64,000 nt of DNA from NCBI RefSeq assembly GCF_014652935.1, contig NZ_BMZT01000004.1, positions 234,378 through 298,377 on the forward strand, in the 5' to 3' direction. This document shows, piece by piece, positions 50,836 through 58,411 of the stretch. This stretch comes from Luteimonas padinae (GTDB taxonomy: Bacteria > Pseudomonadota > Gammaproteobacteria > Xanthomonadales > Xanthomonadaceae). The notes under the pieces are model-generated. The model was not told the DNA's origin. It did no database searches and saw only the letters and a list, made by a program, of their open reading frames with translations. The translations under genes and the position numbers were made by a program. The first letter of the stretch is position 1. Every line of letters begins with the position of its first letter.

Positions 50836-53258
50836 GGGTGCCGGCCTGGTCTTGCCGGGGGGGCGGTCGCAGCTGTAGCTGCTCCTACAGGTGGGGTTTC
50901 GGCGCCGCCGGCGTGGGTGGCGGTGGCGCCGGTGGGGGTGTCGGAGCCGGCGTCGTGGCGCGAGACCAGCAGCGCGAGGACGAAGTTGCAGGCCACGCCG
51001 ATCGCCACGGTGCTGCCGATTGCGCGCAGCACCGGGATCGACGACAGCGCCAGCAGGCTGAACACCAGCAGCGTCATCAGGCTGCACACCAGCACCGCGT
51101 GCAGGGTGCGCAGCTGGTCGTCGCGGCGGTCGCCGGCGTGTTCGAAGAACAGCGCGTAGTCCAAGCCCAGGCCCGCGGCGAGGATCAGCGCGACCAGGTG
51201 GAACAGGTTGAGCTCGACGCCGAAGCCACGCAGCACCGCCAGGATCACCAGCGTGGTCAGGGCCATCGGCAGCAGCACGCGCGCAACGCGGCCGGGCGCG
51301 CGCAGCGACAGCCACACGGTGGCCGCGAGCAGCAGCGCGGCCATCGCCAATGCGGCGAGCACGCGGCCGCGGTACTCGGCCACCAGCGATTCCGAGGCCA
51401 TCTTCATGTCCATCAGCTCGCCGCCGCCGGCAGCCACTGCGCGCTCCACCGCCGCCACGTCGGTGATGCCGCTGAGCGAAACCAGGGCGATGCTGCCATC
51501 CGCGGCGTCGAGCAGCAGGCCGTCCACCGTCGCCGCCAGCGGCGTGCCGGCGAGGTCGGCCGGGCGCAGCGGCGCGGCGGTGCGCGCGCGCTCGACGTCG
51601 GCCAGGAACGGGGCGAACGCGTCCGCGCGGAACGGCGACGCCGCCAGTGCGTCGGCCAGCGCGTCGCGCAGCTCGGCCGGCGCCGGCAGCGATTGCTGGC
51701 GCGCACGCTGGGTGGCAACCGGCGGCAGGTAGCGGGCGGCGCTGTCCCAGCCGTCGAGCGCGCCGTCGGCCACCAGCGCGTCCAGGCGCGGATGCAGGGC
51801 TTCGGTCGCCGCCAGCGCCGCGTCGGCATCCGGGCCGCGCAGCACCGCCACGTAGCGCACGTCCGGCGCGCCCAGTTCCTCGCGCAGGCGGGCGTCGAGC
51901 GCCATGCCGTCCTCGGGCACCGGCGTCAGCTTCGACAGGTCGTTCTCCCAGAACGGCCCGCGCGCGGTGGCCAGCACCGCCACGCAGGCCGCCGCCACCA
52001 GCAGCAGCGACCAGCGCGGCCGCGGCAGGCGCTGGATGCCGCGCCACAGCGCCTGCAGCCGCGGCGACTCCGCCAGGTCGCGCGGGGCCGGATCGACCAG
52101 CGACGGCAGGCCGAAGCGCGTGGCCAGCGCGGCCGCCGCCAGCGCCGAGATCGTGAACACCGCCAGCTGCCGCAGTCCGTCCACGCCCGAGAACAGGAAG
52201 GTCAGGTACGCGATGCAGGTGGCCACCACGCCGGTCAGCAGCGCCGGCCACAGCGCGCGCACGTTGTCGCGCGGGCTGATCCCGGCGCGCTGCTGGCTGA
52301 GGAAGTGGATCGGATAGTCCTGCACCACGCCGATCAGGGTGAAGCCGAAGGCGATGGTGATGCCGTGCACGGCCTCGAACAGGAGCGCCACCGCACCCAG
52401 GCCGGCGAGGCCCGCAGTGGCGAGCGGCAGCACGCCCATCAGCGGCGCGCGCCAGCTGCGGTAGGCGACCAGCAGCAGCAGGACCAGGGCGACGCTGTCG
52501 ATTGTGCCGATCCACTGCGCCTCGCGCGCGGTGCGGCCGCCGATCTCGACCGAGAACGCGCCGGGGCCGGTCATGCCGAGCCGCGCGCCGCTGCCGCCCG
52601 CGGCATCGGCGAAAGCGGACTGCACGGCGTCGTAGGCGCGCTGCTGCGCGGTGGGGTCGAAGCCGCCGGCGCGCGTCTGCGCCAGCAGCAGGGCCTCGCG
52701 GCCGGCGCGGTCGAACCAGACGCCGTGCAGGCGCTGCGGCGCGGCCTTCGGCTGCCAGGCGTCGGCCAGCGCGAGCATTTCCAGCGTCGGGTCCGAGGGC
52801 AGCAGCGGTTCGACCAGCGCGGCCATCGGCGAGCCCAGGTCCTGCAGGCGCTCGTCCAGCTGCCCGCCCAGGTAGTCGGCGTCGAGACGCCGGCCGTCGA
52901 GCGCGGGCGAGAGCAGGTAGCGGTAGGGGCGCAGCGATTCCGGCACCGCCTCCAGCCCGGCATCGGTGCCGTTGGCGACGAACTCGAAGTCCGGGTTGGC
53001 GGCCAGCGCCGCCGCGATCGCGCGCGACTGGTCGGCCAGCGCTTCGGGCGCAGCGCCCGACAGCGACAGCAGCAGCAGGCGCGACCCCGGGCCGTCGCCC
53101 AGCTCGTCGACCAAGAGCTTCTGCGCCGGCGTGCGCGGCTCGGGCATGAAGCGGCGCAGGTCGCCGCTGAGTTCCAGCCGCTGGCCGACCAGCCAGCCCG
53201 CGACCAGCAGCGCCGCCAGCCACAGCAGCGCGAGGGCGGTGCGGCGCGCGGGCGTCAT
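50832..53258 (-). CDS. MMPL/RND-type exporter of the aryl polyene
   Basis: The start at 53258 (MTPARRTALALLWLAALLVA) overlaps the LolA-like gene by ATGA and gives 808 residues. Two halves each have a large periplasmic loop and a cluster of five or six helices: SVALVLLLLVAYRSWRAPLM to GITIAFGFTLIGVVQDYPIH in the first, and VLAALAMAALLLAATVWLSL to ILAAGLGLDYALFFEHAGD in the second. Such proteins move aryl polyene lipids to the periplasm. The last 19 codons include [12 protein letters not shown], encoded by a REP element, and are not conserved family sequence. Confidence 0.92.
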   Translation of the reverse strand: MTPARRTALALLWLAALLVAGWLVGQRLELSGDLRRFMPEPRTPAQKLLVDELGDGPGSRLLLLSLSGAAPEALADQSRAIAAALAANPDFEFVANGTDAGLEAVPESLRPYRYLLSPALDGRRLDADYLGGQLDERLQDLGSPMAALVEPLLPSDPTLEMLALADAWQPKAAPQRLHGVWFDRAGREALLLAQTRAGGFDPTAQQRAYDAVQSAFADAAGGSGARLGMTGPGAFSVEIGGRTAREAQWIGTIDSVALVLLLLVAYRSWRAPLMGVLPLATAGLAGLGAVALLFEAVHGITIAFGFTLIGVVQDYPIHFLSQQRAGISPRDNVRALWPALLTGVVATCIAYLTFLFSGVDGLRQLAVFTISALAAAALATRFGLPSLVDPAPRDLAESPRLQALWRGIQRLPRPRWSLLLVAAACVAVLATARGPFWENDLSKLTPVPEDGMALDARLREELGAPDVRYVAVLRGPDADAALAATEALHPRLDALVADGALDGWDSAARYLPPVATQRARQQSLPAPAELRDALADALAASPFRADAFAPFLADVERARTAAPLRPADLAGTPLAATVDGLLLDAADGSIALVSLSGITDVAAVERAVAAGGGELMDMKMASESLVAEYRGRVLAALAMAALLLAATVWLSLRAPGRVARVLLPMALTTLVILAVLRGFGVELNLFHLVALILAAGLGLDYALFFEHAGDRRDDQLRTLHAVLVCSLMTLLVFSLLALSSIPVLRAIGSTVAIGVACNFVLALLVSRHDAGSDTPTGATATHAGGAETPPVGAATAATAPPARPGRHP
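50865..50888 (-). repeat. Single REP element inside the exporter coding region
   Basis: A full REP (GTAGGAGC...GCGACC on the minus strand) lies within the 3' end of the MMPL gene, 11 codons before the stop. It is read in frame as VGAATAATA. No facing partner is present within 200 bases, so it is a singlet. Confidence 0.88.
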
Positions 53259-53968
53259 TGCGCCGCGGCGCCGGGCTCGCGGCACAGGGCCTCATCGTCG
53301 GCGGCGTCACCGGCCGCCACCGCGGCGCGCGCGGCGCCGGCCAGCAGGGTGCGCTGCGGCGCGCCCTCGACCGGGCGGGTCTCGATGCAGCGCAGCTCGG
53401 CGCCGCGGCCGCGCAGGGTGATGTCGCGGACGCTGGCGGCCAGGGCGGGCGCGCGCGGCTGCATCACCAGGGTCCAGTCCTCGCGGCTGCCACGGGATTC
53501 GATGCGGTAATCGCGCGCCAGCGCATCCGCGTCACCGGCCAGCAGGGCGCCGAAGCTCGCCTGCAGCCCGGCCAGCTCCGGCGCCCGCGACAGCGCGAAC
53601 GTGCGCGGCCTGCGGCCGTCGCGGGCGATGGTCGCCTCGCCGTGGCGGATGGTCGTGGTTTCGGCGTAGGGCGCCTGCACGCGGCGCACGAGCGTGTCGT
53701 CGTCGGGCCGCGCGTACTCGCCCTGGATGCGCAGCGGCGCCTTCAGCAGCGCCGAGCCGCGCAGTTCGACGAACGGCGTCGACACCGGCGCCGGGCGCGC
53801 CAGCCGCTCGAGGATCCAGGCCGGATCAACCGCCGCCGGCTGCGCGACGGACGGGAGCGCCGCCGTCGCCAGCAGCATCGCCAGCAGCAGGGCCGGGCTG
53901 TGGCGCAATCGTCGGCCCGTGCGTGGTCGCGCCCGGCGCGGGGTCTTGCTGGCTTCGGCTGTGCTCAC
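53255..53968 (-). CDS. LolA-like outer-membrane lipid carrier protein of the pigment locus
   Basis: The GTG at 53968 gives 237 residues with an Arg-rich n-region and a signal peptide (LLLAMLLATAALPSVAQ). The mature part has PVSTPFVELRGSALLKAPLR and IQGEYARPDDDTLVRRVQAP, the start of the LolA-related fold found in aryl polyene loci. It should carry the polyene lipid across the periplasm together with the MMPL exporter. The start is uncertain: an ATG at 53878 would cut the signal peptide. With the GTG the gene overlaps the acyltransferase by 143 bases. Confidence 0.8.
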   Translation of the reverse strand: MSTAEASKTPRRARPRTGRRLRHSPALLLAMLLATAALPSVAQPAAVDPAWILERLARPAPVSTPFVELRGSALLKAPLRIQGEYARPDDDTLVRRVQAPYAETTTIRHGEATIARDGRRPRTFALSRAPELAGLQASFGALLAGDADALARDYRIESRGSREDWTLVMQPRAPALAASVRDITLRGRGAELRCIETRPVEGAPQRTLLAGAARAAVAAGDAADDEALCREPGAAAQ

Positions 53969-54863
53969 GGTCGCCCCAGAAGTCGTAGAAGTTGAACCAG
54001 TTGTACGGCGCATCGCGCACGTGATGTTCGAGGCGCGCGGCATAACGCGCGATGAGCGCCGGCACCGCCGCCGCGCGCTCGCGGCGCGGGATCGCCAGGC
54101 CGTCGCTGAACGGTTCGAACGCCAGATCGTAGCGGTTGCCGCCGCGGTACAGGCCGAAGGCCAGCTGCACCGGCACCTGCAGCACCGAGGCCAGCAGCCA
54201 CGGCGCCACCGGGAACTCCGCCGGCTCACCGAGGAAGGGCACCGCCAGCGAGGCCTCGCCCGGCTGCGTGCGATCGACCAGCAGGGCCACCAGCGCGCCC
54301 TCGGCCGCCGCCTGCTGGATCGCGAACATGATCGCCGGCCCGTCCTGCGAGGCGTCGATCACCGAGGCCGCGATCTCCGGGTTGAGCGCGTCCAGCAGCT
54401 GGGTGACCGCGGGGCTGTGGGCCTTGTCGAGCACGACGCGGATCTTCTGCTCCGGCCGCTGGCGGCCGAGCACGCGCAGCACCTCGAAGCTGCCGAGGTG
54501 GGAGCCGAACACCAGCACGCCCTGGCCGCGGTCGAGCGCCGCGTGCAGCGACTCCAGCCCGGACACCCGGATGTCGAAGCGCTGCATGTCGCCGCCGAGC
54601 AGGAACACGCGGTCGAGGATGGTGGCGGCGAAGGTGTGGATGTGGCGGGCGACGTCGCGCAGCCGCGCGGGCCGGCCGAGCACGCGCGACAGGTAGGCGC
54701 GCGAGTCACGCCGCTCCTCGCCGCGGCGGGCCAGGAAGTAGGCGGTGATCGGCACCAGCAGCAGGCGCGCCAGGCCGCGGCCGCCGCGCAGGCTGACGCT
54801 GCGCAGCAGCCAGAGCGCGAACAGTCCGCCGCCTTCCCGGCGCTGCTTCCAGCTGCCGGTCAT
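53826..54863 (-). CDS. LpxL/HtrB-type acyltransferase of the pigment locus
   Basis: The ATG at 54863 gives 345 residues (MTGSWKQRREGGGLFALWLL). The active-site HX4E is in VLVFGSHLGSFEVLRVLG, and VALLVDRTQPGEASLAVPFL and PYNWFNFYDFW match LpxL-like lysophospholipid acyltransferases, which are membrane-bound at the cytoplasmic face. It may join the polyene acyl chain to its lipid anchor. The last 50 residues after FYDFWGDRE are Pro/Gly/Ala-rich and overlap the LolA-like gene in another frame. The start overlaps the dehydratase stop by ATGA. Confidence 0.9.
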   Translation of the reverse strand: MTGSWKQRREGGGLFALWLLRSVSLRGGRGLARLLLVPITAYFLARRGEERRDSRAYLSRVLGRPARLRDVARHIHTFAATILDRVFLLGGDMQRFDIRVSGLESLHAALDRGQGVLVFGSHLGSFEVLRVLGRQRPEQKIRVVLDKAHSPAVTQLLDALNPEIAASVIDASQDGPAIMFAIQQAAAEGALVALLVDRTQPGEASLAVPFLGEPAEFPVAPWLLASVLQVPVQLAFGLYRGGNRYDLAFEPFSDGLAIPRRERAAAVPALIARYAARLEHHVRDAPYNWFNFYDFWGDREHSRSQQDPAPGATTHGPTIAPQPGPAAGDAAGDGGAPVRRAAGGG

Positions 54864-55153
54864 GCCAGCGCCACCTCGCCCGAGGCCACCAGCACGTCGG
54901 CGCCGGCCGCGTCGCCTCTCAGCACGCGGAAACGCCAGCGCGGCGCCGCTCCTTCGAGCTCGACGCGCGCGGCCTGGCCGGGCAGCAGCGGGCTGGCGAA
55001 CTTCACCTGCGGCAGGCGCAGCGCGCCCAGCGGACCGTGCCCGCGCTCGATGGCGGCCAGCACGTGGTCGACGACGACCACGCCGGGCACCAGCGGACGG
55101 CCGGGGAAATGTCCCGGCAGGCAGGGATGGACGTGCTCGACCACGAACTCCAT
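54860..55153 (-). CDS. Short FabA/FabZ-like dehydratase (ApeI-like)
   Basis: The ATG at 55153 gives 97 residues (MEFVVEHVHPCLPGHFPGRP). HPCLPGHFPGRPLVPGVVVV contains the FabZ-type His and the conserved PGxxPGV loop of hotdog dehydratases; LPQVKFASPLLPGQAARVEL follows. It is shorter than FabZ (about 150), which is normal for the ApeI group. Having two dehydratases in one locus fits the repeated 3-hydroxy dehydration of a polyene chain. Confidence 0.87.
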   Translation of the reverse strand: MEFVVEHVHPCLPGHFPGRPLVPGVVVVDHVLAAIERGHGPLGALRLPQVKFASPLLPGQAARVELEGAAPRWRFRVLRGDAAGADVLVASGEVALA

Positions 55154-55170
55154 GGCGCCGCGCGCGTTCC

Positions 55171-55944
55171 TCAGGCGGACCGGCGCAGCAGCGCCAGCAC
55201 CGACGCATGGGCGGCGTCGGCCAGGGCCTGACGGCCGGCCGCGCCGGAGGCGTCGCCGGTTGCCAGCGGTGCGCCGAAGCGCACGGTGATCACCCCCGCG
55301 CGCACGCGGAAGCCCTCGGGCGGCAGCACGTCGCCGGCCCCGTCGATCGCCACCGGCAGCACGTCCACGCCGGCGTCGATGGCCGACTGGAACCCGCCGC
55401 CCTTGAACGGCGCCACCACGCCGGTGCGGCTGCGCGTGCCCTCGGGGAACAGGCACAGCGTGTGGCCGGCGCCGAGCAGGGCCGCGGCCTCGCGGCGCAG
55501 GCGCGGGCCGGCGCGCGGGTTGTCGCGTTCGATGAACAGCATGCCGCAGGCGCGGGCGTACCAGCCCACGAACGGCACCTTCGCCATCTCCTGCTTGAGC
55601 AGGAAATGCAGCGGCACCGGGACCGCCTGGAACAGCGCGCAGATGTCGATCACCGACTGGTGGTTGGACACCAGCAGGTACGGCCGCGACCAGTCGACGG
55701 CGTCGGCGCCCTCGACCACCAGGCGCGCCCCGGCTCCGCCGGTCAGGCCCGGCGCCCAGCAGCGCGCGGCCATGCGCAGCGCGACGTCGCGGCGGCGGGT
55801 GGCCAGCAGCACCAGCAGCGCCAGGCTGATCCAGCCGGCGGTCCAGAACAGCGTGAACACGAAGCCGACGGCGTTGTGCACGCCCCAGGCCAGTCGTCGC
55901 GCGGCCGATTCGGCCTCATCCATGTTGTCGACGCGTTGGTGCAT
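55171..55944 (-). CDS. 1-acyl-sn-glycerol-3-phosphate acyltransferase-like protein (PlsC family)
   Basis: The ATG at 55944 gives 257 residues (MHQRVDNMDEAESAARRLAW). One or two N-terminal helices precede the catalytic HX4D in LVSNHQSVIDICALFQ; the second motif is CGMLFIERDNPRAG, the third LCLFPEGTRSRTG, and the fourth VLPVAIDGAGDVLP. All PlsC motifs are intact. In this setting it may esterify a lipid acceptor for the polyene rather than make phosphatidic acid. It lies 17 bases before the dehydratase gene. Confidence 0.9.
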   Translation of the reverse strand: MHQRVDNMDEAESAARRLAWGVHNAVGFVFTLFWTAGWISLALLVLLATRRRDVALRMAARCWAPGLTGGAGARLVVEGADAVDWSRPYLLVSNHQSVIDICALFQAVPVPLHFLLKQEMAKVPFVGWYARACGMLFIERDNPRAGPRLRREAAALLGAGHTLCLFPEGTRSRTGVVAPFKGGGFQSAIDAGVDVLPVAIDGAGDVLPPEGFRVRAGVITVRFGAPLATGDASGAAGRQALADAAHASVLALLRRSA

Positions 55945-55982
55945 CGGCGAAGCATACTCAATGGAAGCAGGCGGCTTCCCGT

Positions 55983-56666
55983 TCAGCGGAGGAAATCGCG
56001 CCAGAACGCGGGCCCGAGCCCGGCCATCTGGCGCAGGAAGCCCGCGAAGCTGTGGTAGCGGCCGGGAAAGCGCCGCTTGCGCCAGGCGAACTCGACCAGG
56101 AAGAAGCCGCCGACGATGCCGTAGTTGAGGATGTTGGCGAACAGCGACCACTGCTCGCGGGTGATGGTGACGGGCGGCTGCAGGCCGAGGCTGGCCAGCA
56201 GCCCGCCGGGCGAAGCCACCAGCGCCAGCGCCAGGTTGGCCAGGCCGAGCACGGCCAGCGCGATGGCCCAGGCGGCGGTCAGGCCGCGGCTGTAGGCCAC
56301 CAGCTCGGGCGCCAGCGTGGCCGGCGTCGCGCCGTCGAGGGCGGCGACGATGCGGGTGATCAGGGCGCCGTGCGGGGAGCGCAGGCTGCGCGCGAACAGC
56401 CAGGCGATCGCGGCCACGAACGCCACCGGGGCCAGCAGCAGCGGCAGCCCGGCATGGCCGGTGCGGTAGAGCGCATGGCAGGCCGCCAGCGACAGCGGCA
56501 GCGCCACCCAGGCCCAGGGCCGCCGGGCGACGAGGCCCGCGGCGAGCATCATCGCCACCAGCGCCAACAGGGCGACGTAGGCATAACGATCGTCGAGGGT
56601 GGCGCTGGCCAGGTGCGCGAAGGCGGCGTAGGCCACCGCCATCGCGATGGTGAGGGCCAGGCCCAT
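55983..56666 (-). CDS. Aryl polyene locus membrane protein (COG4648-like)
   Basis: The 227-residue protein has about seven hydrophobic helices (ALTIAMAVAYAAFAHLASAT, YVALLALVAMMLAAGLVARR, GLPLLLAPVAFVAAIAWLFA) and a C-terminal NYGIVGGFFLVEFAWRKRRF with RYHSFAGFLRQMAGL. Proteins of this type occur in aryl polyene and xanthomonadin loci between the ACP and acyltransferase genes. The reaction is unknown. It starts 20 bases after the ACP stop. Confidence 0.8.
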   Translation of the reverse strand: MGLALTIAMAVAYAAFAHLASATLDDRYAYVALLALVAMMLAAGLVARRPWAWVALPLSLAACHALYRTGHAGLPLLLAPVAFVAAIAWLFARSLRSPHGALITRIVAALDGATPATLAPELVAYSRGLTAAWAIALAVLGLANLALALVASPGGLLASLGLQPPVTITREQWSLFANILNYGIVGGFFLVEFAWRKRRFPGRYHSFAGFLRQMAGLGPAFWRDFLR

Positions 56667-56686
56667 GGCCGGCTCCGTGCCGGGCG

Positions 56687-56953
56687 TCAGGCGCGGTTGG
56701 CTTCGACGTGCGCCGACAGCGCGCGCAGCGAGGCGAAGATGCGGCGGTTCTCCTCGCTGTCCGAACGCAGCTGGAAGCCGTAGCGCTTGCCCACCGCCAG
56801 CGCCAGCTCCAGCGCGTCGATCGAATCCAGACCCAGGCCGGCGTTGAACAGCGGCGCTTCGGGATCGATGGCGGCGGCGTCGACGTCGTCGAGGTTCAGG
56901 GCCTCGACCAGGAGTTCGGCGAGTTCACGTTCGGCTGCGGACTGGGTGGACAT
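56687..56953 (-). CDS. Acyl carrier protein of the pigment locus
   Basis: The ATG at 56953 gives 88 residues (MSTQSAAERELAELLVEALN). The phosphopantetheine site is Ser44 in GLGLDSIDALELALAV, and acidic residues around it are normal for ACP. It should hold the aryl-primed growing chain. It is the first gene of the minus-strand unit; the 90 bases to the divergent second halogenase must hold both promoters. Aryl polyene systems usually have two ACPs; only one is here. Confidence 0.93.
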   Translation of the reverse strand: MSTQSAAERELAELLVEALNLDDVDAAAIDPEAPLFNAGLGLDSIDALELALAVGKRYGFQLRSDSEENRRIFASLRALSAHVEANRA

Positions 56954-57043
56954 CTGGCGGCTTCCATTGCGGCTGTGGGCACGGATGGCGGCAGGCCGGC
57001 CCGCGGCCGTCTGCGCGCTATCATTCGCGGCCCCGATGATCGC

Positions 57044-58411
57044 ATGGCCGACGTACGCCGCGAAATGCAGAGCCCCGCCGAAGACAGCACGAACCAGGCC
57101 CCCGTGGAGGACTGCGATGTCCTCGTGATCGGCGGCGGCCCGGCCGGGAGCACGGCCTCGACCTTCCTGGCCCGCCGCGGCTGGCGGGTGGTGATGCTCG
57201 AGAAGGACGCGCACCCGCGCTTCCACATCGGCGAGTCGCTGCTGCCGATGAACATGCCGATCCTCAAGCGCCTGGGCGCCTTCGACAAGGTCGCGGCGAT
57301 CGGCGTGCACAAGTCGGGCGCGGACTTCCCGGCCGACGAAGGTGGCTACAACGTGTTCCGCTTCGAGCGCGCGCTCGACGCCCGCTGCGACCACGCGTTC
57401 CAGGTGCGCCGCTCGGACTTCGACCGGGTGCTGTTCGACCACGCCGCGGAGTGCGGCGTGGACGCACGCCAGCGCGTGCGCGTGACCGCAGTCGACCCCC
57501 TCCCCGGCGGCGGCAGCCTGGTCGGCGCGGCCGGCCCCGACGGCCCCTGCCGCTGGCGCGCGCGCTACATCGTCGACGCCAGCGGCCGCGACGCCTTCCT
57601 CGGCGGCAAGCGCCGGATCAAGCGCAAGAACATGCGCCACCAGTCGGCCGCGGTCTTCAGCCATTTCGAGGGCGTGGAGCGCCGCGAGGGCACGGATGCC
57701 GGCAACGTCAGCATCTACCGCCACGAGCACGGCTGGATCTGGCTGATCCCGCTGCCCGACGGCGTCACCAGCGTCGGCGCGGTCTGCTATCCCGACTACA
57801 TGAAGACCCGCCGCGGCGACAGCGAGGGCTTCCTGATGCGCACCCTGCAGACCGTGCCCGAGGTGGCCCGGCGCATGGCCGGCGCGCGCCGCTGCGCCGA
57901 CGTGCACGCCACCGGCAACTACGCCTACGAATGCACCGAGATGGCGGGCCCGGGCTGGGTGCTGGTGGGCGACGCGTACTGCTTCGTCGACCCGATGTTT
58001 TCGTCGGGCGTGTTCCTGGCCATGCACGGCGCCGAGAAGGCCGCGGACATGGTGGACGCGGCGCTGCGCGAACCCGCGCGCGAAGCGGCGCTGCAGCGGG
58101 CCCTGCGCCGCCACATCGACGCCGGCACCGACGAGTTCAAGTGGTTCATCTACCGCTTCACCTCGCCGGCGATGCGCCACCTGTTCGCCAACCCGAAGAA
58201 CATCTTCCAGGTGGAGGACGCGGTGGTCGCGATGCTGGCCGGCGACGTGTTCGACAACCCGCGCGTGCGCCGCCGGCTGCGCGTGTTCCGCGCGCTGTAC
58301 GCGGTGGCGTCGCTGGCGATGCTGCCGCGCTCGCTGCGCAACGGCCTGCGCCGCCGGCGCCAGTCACGCGTCGGCTTCAGCGGCGAGACGCTGCAGGCGG
58401 ACGAGCCATGA
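57044..58411 (+). CDS. Flavin-dependent halogenase-like enzyme 2 of the pigment locus
   Basis: The ATG at 57044 gives 455 residues; the ATG at 57065 (MQSPAEDSTN) is an alternative. FAD binding is by CDVLVIGGGPAGSTASTFLA, followed by FHIGESLLPMNMPILKRLGA and a lysine in IGVHKSGADF at the place expected for the catalytic halogenase lysine. WIWLIP (231-236) matches WxWxIP. LVGDAYCFVDPMFSSGVFLA is the second FAD contact. It resembles the carrier-protein-acting (PltA-like) branch more than halogenase 1 does. The stop overlaps the chorismatase start by ATGA. Confidence 0.85.
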   Translation: MADVRREMQSPAEDSTNQAPVEDCDVLVIGGGPAGSTASTFLARRGWRVVMLEKDAHPRFHIGESLLPMNMPILKRLGAFDKVAAIGVHKSGADFPADEGGYNVFRFERALDARCDHAFQVRRSDFDRVLFDHAAECGVDARQRVRVTAVDPLPGGGSLVGAAGPDGPCRWRARYIVDASGRDAFLGGKRRIKRKNMRHQSAAVFSHFEGVERREGTDAGNVSIYRHEHGWIWLIPLPDGVTSVGAVCYPDYMKTRRGDSEGFLMRTLQTVPEVARRMAGARRCADVHATGNYAYECTEMAGPGWVLVGDAYCFVDPMFSSGVFLAMHGAEKAADMVDAALREPAREAALQRALRRHIDAGTDEFKWFIYRFTSPAMRHLFANPKNIFQVEDAVVAMLAGDVFDNPRVRRRLRVFRALYAVASLAMLPRSLRNGLRRRRQSRVGFSGETLQADEP

